Source: Sphingopyxis macrogoltabida (lineage in GTDB: Bacteria > Pseudomonadota > Alphaproteobacteria > Sphingomonadales > Sphingomonadaceae). Taken from it: a stretch of DNA of 64,000 bases. A model generated the notes under the pieces. The model saw nothing but the letters and a program-made list of their open reading frames with translations. It was not told the DNA's origin and ran no database searches. This document shows, piece after piece, positions 17,850-25,002 of this stretch. Positions within the stretch are counted from its first letter, which is position 1. Each line of letters starts with the position of its first letter. The translations under genes were made by a program, and so were the position numbers. The stretch spans positions 4,219,001 through 4,283,000 of the forward strand of contig NZ_CP012700.1 of assembly GCF_001307295.1 (NCBI RefSeq). Direction: 5' to 3'.

Positions 17850-18301
17850 TGGATGCTCTCCATTGCCTCAGGGGATTGCAATCCGGCGTGGCGTCCGCCG
17901 CCGGTCCAGCGCCCAGTCATCAACCAAAGTTCGTAGCAGGCGAGCCAATCGAGCGCCCAAGGCACGGTTGTGCTGGCAATAGTCATTGCTGCTGTCCATT
18001 CGTGCTCACGAGGATCAAATAGACAAAGCGTAGGATCCTCTGCGGGCGGATAGACATGGGGCAGCTGCCCCTCGGAATTTCCCGGTAAACGGATCAGCTC
18101 TGGTGAGAGCACGCGCACCTCAGGAAATGCTCCGAGTTTGTATCGTATCTCCAGTGAGTAGTTCGCATATTGCGGCCTAACACACCCTACCCAGCGGGCC
18201 GATTGCGCGCGACGGTCGACACCCCGCGCAGCGAACTGCGGCCAGGCGGCTTTCATAGATCTGACCTGTTTGTCGATGGAAAGGATAGCCGCCATCGTCA
18301 T
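17846..18301 (-). CDS. CBASS E2-like protein (type II-short)
   Basis: A 151-residue protein between the CD-NTase and CapV, with ATGA overlaps on both sides. The region LPHVYPPAEDPTLCLFDP has the E2-fold layout with a candidate catalytic cysteine at Cys93, followed by a tryptophan-rich C-terminal part (TTVPWALDWLACYELW). Short type II CBASS systems use such a lone E2-like protein, without E1, to modify or prime the CD-NTase C-terminus. The CD-NTase here ends in GKKL. The start could be ATG at 18301 or 18295. Confidence 0.85.
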   Translation of the reverse strand: MTMAAILSIDKQVRSMKAAWPQFAARGVDRRAQSARWVGCVRPQYANYSLEIRYKLGAFPEVRVLSPELIRLPGNSEGQLPHVYPPAEDPTLCLFDPREHEWTAAMTIASTTVPWALDWLACYELWLMTGRWTGGGRHAGLQSPEAMESIQ

Positions 18302-19545
18302 AGCTTCTTCCCGAAGAACGTGTGCGGCCGCGCTGTCGCGACCGCCGGGTTAATCATAGGGGCAGTGACCGCTGCGGCAGAGGGCAATAGCACAGCGCCC
18401 CGCCGGCTATAGAGCTGGCGGGATTGCTGGATGCCGCCGCCAACTTCGGTTGCAATCTGATGGGCGGCCCGCGTCACAACGCGGTCACCAAAATTCTCAC
18501 GCAAGACGTCCATCATCGTGTTGGGGAACATCTCACCCTTGCGCATAGCCTCCAGCGAGCGCACGAGCTCACGTAGATACTCAGCGAATTCATTCTGCTG
18601 CGCGCCAGATTCAGGCCAGCGGTCTGTAAAGACATCGGCCGCGCATACCGGATTGGCAACATGCAGGAGGCGCCCGTAGAGCGAGGCCTGTTCTATGTCG
18701 CGGACAACCCAGTTTGCGATGCGAACAAGCATGGCGCTGAGCGACATATTCGGATGCGCAGCGAGTCCGGCATAGTAGGAAAGCATCACCGAAGGTGGGA
18801 TACGTCCACTGTAGCTGGCATAACGGATATTGCGGTAGCGCTTCAGGAGCTGCAGCGCGAGCGTCGCCGTATTCTTGACGATGAAATCGCATTGCTCCGG
18901 CACATCGTCGACGTCAGCATCGGCGCGCGTGGCAAGACCGGCATGGTCTAGCCACCTCCGGTGGAACTCTTTCGCCATGCGGACTTCCAGCGGCGTCCGG
19001 CTCGCGTACCACTGCGCAAAACCGTAGGCGTTCATGTCGACAAAACTATCGTCTTCGGAGCGGCGCGGACCTTTGGCGTGGGTGATCAGACTTTCGCGAT
19101 CGAGCGTACCATAGGCGCGTAGCGATGGGGTGACATCGAGATGCATCTTATCAGCGTAGAACAGGGTGACGCAGCGCGTCTGTCGCAGCACCCGTTGCAC
19201 AGGATAGTCACTCAGCGCGGATTCGAGCTCAGTCAGGATTTCGAGAGGCGCCATATCGCGGAAACGGCCCCCGAGCTGTGAAACAATGTCGAGATCATAT
19301 TCGTCATCAGTGCCGCGCGTCGAAATCGTAGCATCGATCGCCATGGATCCCTGCGGATAAAAGTGCTCGATCTGGTCAGCGAAGGCCGCCTTACCCTCGA
19401 TATGGCGCCGTACCGCTTCGTAGCGTGATTTCGCCTTGTCATGCAGCGAAGGCGGCAGCTGAACGCTGAGGGCGACCTCGGCAAGAATACGGTCAAGAGG
19501 GTCGTCGAAGGGATTGATTCCTGTCGGCATAATCTGGGTGTTCAC
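18298..19545 (-). CDS. CBASS cyclic oligonucleotide synthase (CD-NTase)
   Basis: About 415 residues with the DNA polymerase beta-like nucleotidyltransferase core. The GS motif (YPQGSMAID) is followed by DDEYDLDIV with the metal-binding D-x-D, and a third acidic residue lies in HLDVTP. It makes the cyclic di- or trinucleotide that activates CapV; the product cannot be read from sequence. The start is uncertain: GTG 19545 has GGAG 7 bp upstream, while in-frame starts exist at 19557 (ATG) and 19590 (GTG). First gene of the operon, divergent from the capH-like gene. Confidence 0.9.
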   Translation of the reverse strand: MNTQIMPTGINPFDDPLDRILAEVALSVQLPPSLHDKAKSRYEAVRRHIEGKAAFADQIEHFYPQGSMAIDATISTRGTDDEYDLDIVSQLGGRFRDMAPLEILTELESALSDYPVQRVLRQTRCVTLFYADKMHLDVTPSLRAYGTLDRESLITHAKGPRRSEDDSFVDMNAYGFAQWYASRTPLEVRMAKEFHRRWLDHAGLATRADADVDDVPEQCDFIVKNTATLALQLLKRYRNIRYASYSGRIPPSVMLSYYAGLAAHPNMSLSAMLVRIANWVVRDIEQASLYGRLLHVANPVCAADVFTDRWPESGAQQNEFAEYLRELVRSLEAMRKGEMFPNTMMDVLRENFGDRVVTRAAHQIATEVGGGIQQSRQLYSRRGAVLLPSAAAVTAPMINPAVATARPHTFFGKKL

Positions 19546-19630
19546 ATTGATCTCCATGGCGGGCTGGACTGCATTTTTGCATCTCGTCACCGCCCGCGCG
19601 GAGTTCGGGATGATATGAGCTTAGATACCT

Positions 19631-19706
19631 CTACTCCGAACAAAATGGGGAGCTTGAATACGTCTGTCAAGGGGCATAGAATATAGCTACTCCGAACACG
19701 AGCTTG
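19631..19706. promoter_or_regulatory. Duplicated operator-like site between CBASS and capH
   Basis: The 12-mer CTACTCCGAACA occurs at 19631-19642 and again at 19687-19698. Each copy is followed shortly by GAGCTTG (19650-19656 and 19700-19706). The pair lies in the shared promoter region of the CBASS operon and the HTH regulator, as expected for CapH binding sites. Confidence 0.6.
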
Positions 19707-19732
19707 GGTTGAGCTAAGCGAAAGGACTAATT

Positions 19733-20053
19733 ATGAAATTTGGTGTACGGATCAAAGACTTGCGGACAAGAAAAGGCCTGACGCTCGATCAGCTTGCGCA
19801 GGAAACGGGCTCATCGAAGAGCTACATCTGGGAGCTAGAGAACAAGAATCCACCCAGACCTTCTGCCGAAAAATTGTCCGCGATTGCGAGTGCCCTAGGG
19901 GTGACCGTCGACTACTTGATAGGAAGCGACAAGCAGACACTCAGCCAAGCGGAGGATACCGCGTTCTTCCGGCAATATAGCGGCCTTCCCGAGGAGACGC
20001 GTCGGCAGATTCGCGAGATGGCGAGCATCTTGGATACGAAATCGCGCAAATGA
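19733..20053 (+). CDS. capH: XRE-family HTH repressor, CapH-like
   Basis: A 106-residue protein with an HTH_3 domain at about residues 5-64 (LTLDQLAQETGSSKSYIWELE, then LGVTVDYLIG). It is divergent from the CBASS operon and overlaps the metallopeptidase gene by 4 bp. CapH is a repressor of CBASS operons that is cleaved when CapP senses DNA damage. Assignment rests on context and fold, not on a family search. Confidence 0.82.
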   Translation: MKFGVRIKDLRTRKGLTLDQLAQETGSSKSYIWELENKNPPRPSAEKLSAIASALGVTVDYLIGSDKQTLSQAEDTAFFRQYSGLPEETRRQIREMASILDTKSRK

Positions 20054-20973
20054 ACGAAGCAACCCGTCCTCGCCCGCTAAAAGAGGCTGCGCGCATCACG
20101 CAGATGCTGGACATCGTGCTCGGAGCGGATCGCTTTGATAAGGCGCCGGTCGATGTGATCGGACTAGCGTTGGAATACTCGCGCCAGGTCGCGCCCGATA
20201 GCCCTATCCACGAAGTCGTCGCGCGAGAAATGCCTGGCTGCGTCGGCGCGTTAGTCTATGGGGAAGCGCGACCACGCCAATGGGCAATTATGTACCATGT
20301 CGATCAATCGGACGGGCGTCGCTCATTTACCGTCGGACACGAGTTCGCCCATTACATCCTGCATCGTCAGCTAATCGAGCAGGATGGGAATTTCGACGGC
20401 GGTATTTATTGTGATGAGAACGCGGTGGATCGCCGCGGTGGGTCTGGCATTGAGCAGGAAGCCGACGAGTTTACTGCGGCCTTGCTGATGCCGCTTCACG
20501 ACTTTCGTAAACAGCAGCCGGCCACGGCAAAGGCTGACTTTGACACGCTCAGCCGCCTGGCGAAACGCTATGGGGTCTCGTTGACGGCAGCGATCCTACG
20601 CTGGCTAGAATATACCGAAACACCGGCCATGATGGTTGTATCAAACGAGGGCTTTGCACATTGGGCGAAGCCCAGTCGGGCTGCGCTAAAGTCGGGGCGT
20701 TTCATCAGGACAAGGAACACTGTCTACGAGCTGCCATCGCAGGCCTTTGCCGCCAGACGCGATTATTCGGACAATGCTCTGAGAGGCATGACACAACAAG
20801 CTGGCGTCTGGTTTCCAGAGCCGGTCCACGAAATGTGCTTTCGCTCTGACAAATATGATCTGGAGATCACCGTGCTGCAGTTCGAAACGGACGGTCCGCG
20901 CTTGCAGGCCGAGGAGGAAGAAGTCGACGTCTTTGATCATTTCAAGCTAAGCGACCAAAGGCCCGTTTGGTAG
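20050..20973 (+). CDS. capP: ImmA/IrrE-family metallopeptidase, CapP-like
   Basis: A 307-residue protein with the zinc motif HEFAH (His97, Glu98, His101) and the second acidic helix EQEADEFTAALLMP typical of ImmA/IrrE. A C-terminal domain of about 130 residues follows. CapP proteases are activated by single-stranded DNA and cut CapH, which derepresses CBASS. The ATGA overlap with the HTH gene supports a two-gene regulatory unit. Similar pairs control phage lysogeny, but here the neighbour is CBASS. Confidence 0.85.
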   Translation: MNEATRPRPLKEAARITQMLDIVLGADRFDKAPVDVIGLALEYSRQVAPDSPIHEVVAREMPGCVGALVYGEARPRQWAIMYHVDQSDGRRSFTVGHEFAHYILHRQLIEQDGNFDGGIYCDENAVDRRGGSGIEQEADEFTAALLMPLHDFRKQQPATAKADFDTLSRLAKRYGVSLTAAILRWLEYTETPAMMVVSNEGFAHWAKPSRAALKSGRFIRTRNTVYELPSQAFAARRDYSDNALRGMTQQAGVWFPEPVHEMCFRSDKYDLEITVLQFETDGPRLQAEEEEVDVFDHFKLSDQRPVW

Positions 20974-20984
20974 ACCGGCAATCG

Positions 20985-21518
20985 TCATCCGCCACGCCCG
21001 GTCCCTTTCAAGATTATGCGCACGAATGCAAACATCCGCGTAAACAGATAGTCGAACTGATCCAGAGATGTCAGCGCTTCCTGCGTCGTCTCGGAATGAC
21101 GTATCCGAAAGCTGTTCCCTATGGATGTCAGCTCAGCGGCCTCCCGCCCAAGGGCTTCCCTAAACCCAGAGCCCGCCGCGGCAACCCGATCCAGAAGCGC
21201 ATCGGCCTGCGCGCGCTTATTGGCACCCAGCTCCAGCGTCTTCAGTCGCTCAAAAGCGTCCCACAGCTTTTCCAGCGCGTCCTGCCGATCGTCAGGCTTT
21301 GGTGAGAGAAACCGTTGGCGAGCGACTTCAAGCAACCGGTCCGTCTCTGCATCATCAGTCTGAAACATCGCCCAGCCGAGAGTGTCGGCGAGCGGCTGAG
21401 GGAGCAACCGACGCGCCTGCCCGGTCGATGTGATTTCATAGGCAACTGCATTCCGCCGAAACAGGAGGTTCACGTCTGCTACAAACCGCGTAAGGCCGGC
21501 ATCCCTATCCCAGCTCAA
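20985..21518 (-). pseudogene. Third AbiE-linked gene, C-terminal fragment (split by insertion)
   Basis: About 177 residues beginning at the left copy of the 5-bp duplication and running to the natural stop. It joins in frame with the fragment at 26674-27026 when the inserted unit and one CTCAA are removed (junction ...HHHLSWDRD...). The C-terminal segment with RIRHSETT resembles the ends of AbiJ-type abortive-infection proteins. That resemblance is by eye and uncertain. The gene is probably dead as it stands. Confidence 0.75.
21514..21518. repeat. Left copy of 5-bp target duplication CTCAA
   Basis: CTCAA at 21514-21518 is repeated at 26674-26678 at the other border of the inserted unit. The interrupted reading frame is restored when one copy is removed. 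Confidence 0.75.
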
Positions 21519-21522
21519 CCTG

Positions 21523-21546
21523 AAAAAACCGGCGTTAGAGCGCCGG
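21523..21546 (-). terminator. Rho-independent terminator of the ParE operon
   Basis: On the minus strand, a perfect 6-bp stem CCGGCG/CGCCGG with loop CTCTAA is followed by six T residues. It lies 8 bp after the toxin stop and abuts the left border of the inserted unit. Confidence 0.85.
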
Positions 21547-21554
21547 GGTTGTAA

Positions 21555-21857
21555 TCACGGCACCTGTTGGGCCGCGTGCTTCACTCTCAAAATCTCGACG
21601 GTGCGGGCCTCGGCCAGCACGCGATAAAAAATGATGTAGTTGGGATGCACCACCAGTTCGCGCAGCCACTCGGGCAAGCCCGGCCGCCCTTTGCGGCCAA
21701 GCTCTGGATGCTGTGCAAGCGGCTTGGTCTTGTCGCGCAATTCCTTGCCGAAGCTCTTGGCCCGCGTCGGGTTGTCCTTGCCGATGTAGCGCACGATGCC
21801 GCGCAAATCCTCGCGGGCCATAGGCCGCCACTCAATGCGGTAAGGCTTGGCCGTCAT
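21555..21857 (-). CDS. parE: Type II toxin of the RelE/ParE family
   Basis: A 100-residue toxin. Family landmarks are YRIEWRPMAREDLRGIVRYIG at the start, the basic QHPELGRKGRPGLP stretch and ELVVHPNYIIFYRVLAEARTVEILRVKH at the end. It could poison gyrase (ParE type) or cut mRNA (RelE type); sequence alone does not tell. The start overlaps the antitoxin stop (ATGA), and a terminator follows. Confidence 0.9.
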   Translation of the reverse strand: MTAKPYRIEWRPMAREDLRGIVRYIGKDNPTRAKSFGKELRDKTKPLAQHPELGRKGRPGLPEWLRELVVHPNYIIFYRVLAEARTVEILRVKHAAQQVP

Positions 21858-22300
21858 GCGCGCTTTTTCTTCGGCAAGGCGGCAATGTCGGCGTCCATCT
21901 CGGCCATGACTTCATCGTGAGGGATGTTCGGCCGGGGGTCGTCAATGGACGCCTGAATCTCGCCGGCCAGCCACTGGTTATAGGCGGCGGCTTCATGTGC
22001 GCCGCGCATGGCCTCGGCGCGGCTCTGCCGGCTGCGGGTCATGTCTTTTTGTTCGGGGTTCCAGTTGGTGGCGTCGAGCTGGGCAACGGCAATGCCCACG
22101 TCACGCAACACGATCAGCGCGGAAGTGGGATTGCCAAAGCGGCGCGGCTCGGTGGTGCGGGCCTTCACCAAAAAGGCGTCTTGGCCGCTGCGGGTGGCGA
22201 TTTCGACGAAGAAGCCGCCGCCCTGCCCTTTCAGGGTTACACCCGTCACGCCGCCGGCGCTGGCCGTGGCGCGTAGCTGCTCTAAGGTCATGCTCTGCAT
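21854..22300 (-). CDS. Antitoxin partner of the ParE-like toxin
   Basis: A 148-residue protein, long for a type II antitoxin. AAAGGAG lies upstream of the ATG at 22300. The N-terminal half (about 1-75) is a compact, beta-rich unit of unknown type. The C-terminal half, with AYNQWLAGEIQASIDDPRPNIPHDEVMAEMDADI, is the toxin-binding segment common to ParD/PaaA-like antitoxins. It is coupled to the toxin by ATGA overlap. The pair is divergent from a resolvase, as in TA modules carried by Tn3-family transposons. Confidence 0.78.
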   Translation of the reverse strand: MQSMTLEQLRATASAGGVTGVTLKGQGGGFFVEIATRSGQDAFLVKARTTEPRRFGNPTSALIVLRDVGIAVAQLDATNWNPEQKDMTRSRQSRAEAMRGAHEAAAYNQWLAGEIQASIDDPRPNIPHDEVMAEMDADIAALPKKKRA

Positions 22301-22390
22301 GGTGCGCTCCTTTATCAATCAAGGTTACTTGCAAGCCTCTATTGTGCATGATTGATAGAACTCATGCAAGCGTTTCGCGCATATGGTCAA

Positions 22391-22482
22391 TTTGGGTAGC
22401 CAAAAACAGACTAGCCAATTTAGATTGCACTTTGAGTTATTGGCCGGGTCTGCTACGCTAGGCCAAGATAGCTATACCCAAA
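22391..22482. promoter_or_regulatory. Probable res site/operator between antitoxin and resolvase
   Basis: The divergent 193-bp region holds the inverted words TTTGGGTA (22391-22398) and TACCCAAA (22475-22482), and the direct-repeat-like words TAGCCAAAAAC and TAGCCAATTTAG. Serine resolvases usually act at, and repress from, sites in exactly this place. Sub-sites were not resolved. Confidence 0.45.
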
Positions 22483-22493
22483 AAGGCCATGCA

Positions 22494-23177
22494 ATGACGA
22501 CAAAGAGAAAACCGGCCAGCCCGGCCGCGCCGGTCAAAGTGGCCCGCATCTACATGCGAGTAAGCACCGAGGCGCAGGATTTGGAGCGACAGGAAGGCAT
22601 CGCGCAGGCCGCAAGGGCGGCCGGGTACTACGTCGCCGGCATCTACCGGGAAAAGGCATCAGGGGCACGCGCTGACCGTCCCGAGCTGCTGCGCATGATT
22701 GACGATCTGCAACCCGGTGAAATCGTGGTGGCCGAAAAAATCGACCGCATCAGCCGCCTGCCCTTGGCCGAAGCCGAAAGGCTTGTGGCCTCGATACGCG
22801 CCAAGGGTGCCCGGTTGTCGGTGCCCGGCATCATCGACTTGGACGAACTGGCGGCCGAAGCGCAGGGCGTGCCCCGCATCGTCTTGGAGTCCGTGCAGGA
22901 CATGCTTTTAAAGCTGGCCCTGCAAATGGCCCGTGATGACTACGAGGACAGGCGCGAACGCCAGCGCCAAGGCATTGAACTGGCGAAGGCTGCGGGCCGG
23001 TATGCCGGCCGCCAGACCGATACCGCCACCCATGCCCGCATCGTGGCCCTGCGCGAAGGCGGCAAGAGCATTGCGGAAACCGCGAAGCTGGCCGGGTGCA
23101 GTCAAAGCCAAGTGAAGCGCGTTTGCGCGATGGCCCGGCCAGCGGTTGGCGACAAAAAGGAGCTGGCCAGGTCGTGA
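22494..23177 (+). CDS. Serine recombinase (resolvase)
   Basis: A 227-residue small serine resolvase. The N-terminal catalytic domain has RIYMRVSTEAQDLERQ with the catalytic serine, and the family arginines in EKASGARADRPEL and EKIDRISRLPL. The C-terminal HTH (SIAETAKLAGCSQSQVKRVC) binds DNA. It resolves cointegrates at a res site, probably the divergent region upstream. No Tn3 transposase is nearby, so it is a remnant module of a larger transposon or plasmid. Confidence 0.9.
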   Translation: MTTKRKPASPAAPVKVARIYMRVSTEAQDLERQEGIAQAARAAGYYVAGIYREKASGARADRPELLRMIDDLQPGEIVVAEKIDRISRLPLAEAERLVASIRAKGARLSVPGIIDLDELAAEAQGVPRIVLESVQDMLLKLALQMARDDYEDRRERQRQGIELAKAAGRYAGRQTDTATHARIVALREGGKSIAETAKLAGCSQSQVKRVCAMARPAVGDKKELARS

Positions 23178-23200
23178 AGCTGTCACCACGCAAGACAGTT

Positions 23201-23314
23201 TCAGCGCGCCGGCTTCACGAACTCGGCAAGGTCGATTTCACCGGCAACAAACCGGGCGGCCCGCTGCTCGTCGGCCTCGGATGGCTTGAACCCTTCAATC
23301 TGCATACGTTGCAT
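23201..23314 (-). CDS. VbhA-like small antitoxin domain protein (orphan)
   Basis: A 37-residue reading frame too short for usual gene callers. MQRMQIEGFKPSEADE and RFVAGEIDLAEFVKPAR match the layout of the short VbhA-type antitoxin helix bundle that inhibits Fic toxins. No Fic gene is next to it. It converges with the resolvase, 23 bp apart. It may be a remnant. Confidence 0.45.
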   Translation of the reverse strand: MQRMQIEGFKPSEADEQRAARFVAGEIDLAEFVKPAR

Positions 23315-23842
23315 ACCTTATCCAATGCCGCAGTACCTCCGGCAATCAACTAGATAAATTTTCCGCGCCCCCCTTTTGGGCGGGTGCTGCGAACTGTGAG
23401 TGGTTTTGTAACCAGTAACACCGACGACACAGTTGCCTCACGAACCCGGATCGTACTTGCAGGGATTAAGCGAAGCTTAAGAGGGCTGTGTCCCAGGGCG
23501 CAATATTTTCAAATACTTGTGATTAATCATGTATTGTCGTTGGCAGGGTTTGCCGGTTTGATCACCTTGTGATGGCATTCCAGATACCCGACTGAGCAAA
23601 GCAGCCTATGGCAAGGATCAGGAAGATCGTAGTCGACACCAGTGGCAGGAAGGCCCCGATGAAGCCGCGCGCGACCATGAGAACCCCGGCACGAGTAAGC
23701 TCGCCCGACCTGCGGTGACAGCGGTCGTGCCGGGGGACATGGTCATCTCAGATGTTCGGTCACCAGCGCGCGCACCCGGGCGAAGGCGACTTCGACCCCG
23801 GCGATGCAGCGAGCCAGTGTGGGAGCCTCCCACAAGGCGATC
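23315..23842. other. Gene-poor region with an 11-bp inverted repeat
   Basis: This 528-bp stretch holds no firm gene. A perfect inverted repeat CCCCGGCACGA (23684-23694) and TCGTGCCGGGG (23725-23735) encloses a 30-bp loop. On the minus strand, around 23690-23575, a frame encodes a hydrophobic segment (FIGAFLPLVSTTIFLILAIGCFA) with a stop. It looks like the C-terminal scrap of a small membrane protein. Confidence 0.45.
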
Positions 23843-24772
23843 TCAGCCTGCCGTATACCCCCCGTCAATTACAAGCTTCTGGCCTGTAACAAAGGAAGAT
23901 TCGTCCGACATCAGGAAGACTGCGGGCTTGGCAATTTCGACAGGAACGCCCATGCGACCACCAAACTTGCCCCGTGGAACGATATCGGCTTGTTCTACCG
24001 GGTCGTTGCAGAGCGGGTGCAGTGCCGCCAGTTGGGTGAAGTCGAAAGCATCTGTTGCCAGCGTCTTCTCTTTTGCCAACTCGCCCTTATCGGCATTGAC
24101 CGCAGCCTGAAACAGGGGGGTCATGATATAGCCCGGGTTCACCGTATTAACGCGAATGCCATATTCCGCCAGTTGAAGAGCCAAGGCCTTCGACAGGCCG
24201 ACGACGCCATGCTTGCCCATCGTGTATTGAATCGCGTTGAAGCGATCGATTAGCACATCGCCCGTGTCCGGGTTCACGACCTTGGGGCGACCGACGACAC
24301 CGTGAATACTGGATACCAGCACGATGGAGCCTTTCGTCCCGTGCTTGATCATCAGACGCGAACCGTAGAGGGCGGTGTGGAAAACTCCGTCCTCATTAAT
24401 GCTTTGAATGAACTTATGGGATTTCAGGACAGCTTCCGGATCCTTGTCGAAGTCCTCGGCCGTTGCCACCCCGGCATTGGCCATAACAGCATCGACGCGG
24501 CCATAGGTCTTTTCGGTGATATCGAACAGCTTTTCGACATCCTTCGGGTCTCTTACATCTGTATGGACATAAAGAGCCCGTCCGGTGCCATATTGTTCGT
24601 TCAGGCTTTTCGCGAAGGCTTCGCCCAGTTCGTCGTTGATATCGGAGATGACGACTCCCGCAGCCCCTTCTGCCAGAGCTTCGCGAACCGTTGCCGACCC
24701 AATCGAATCATATCCCGGGATCGCAGAGACCGAGCCCGTAACCACAACAACTTTATCGTTTAGCTTACCCAT
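23843..24772 (-). CDS. SDR-family oxidoreductase
   Basis: A 309-residue short-chain dehydrogenase with GGAGAAG upstream of the ATG. Strand one is KVVVVTG. The usual TGxxxGxG loop is replaced by the longer TGSVSAIPGYDSIG. Later landmarks are NAGVA, the serine in VLVSSIHG, Y-x-x-x-K (YTMGKHG) and a C-terminal ESSFVTGQKLVIDGG. It should use NAD(P)H on a hydroxyl or keto substrate that is unknown. It is the only metabolic cargo of the transposition unit, and base composition is lower in GC than the ICE genes. Confidence 0.85.
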   Translation of the reverse strand: MGKLNDKVVVVTGSVSAIPGYDSIGSATVREALAEGAAGVVISDINDELGEAFAKSLNEQYGTGRALYVHTDVRDPKDVEKLFDITEKTYGRVDAVMANAGVATAEDFDKDPEAVLKSHKFIQSINEDGVFHTALYGSRLMIKHGTKGSIVLVSSIHGVVGRPKVVNPDTGDVLIDRFNAIQYTMGKHGVVGLSKALALQLAEYGIRVNTVNPGYIMTPLFQAAVNADKGELAKEKTLATDAFDFTQLAALHPLCNDPVEQADIVPRGKFGGRMGVPVEIAKPAVFLMSDESSFVTGQKLVIDGGYTAG

Positions 24773-25002
24773 GTAGACTTCTCCATTGGTTGGGTTGCGG
24801 TGACGCAAATATTGCGTGCCACCACTGTTTGCATGCGCCTGAGTATATCTTTCTCACCTGATTGTGGATCGCCTGGATCGGTGGTCCTCCACGCGTTCAG
24901 GAGGATGCGCTAGTCGAGTTTTCTCCTGAGCCGTGCACAGATGAGATCCGAACGAGAGAGAGTTGTTTTCATTGCGCCGCAAATCATGACTGTGCTTTTT
25001 AG

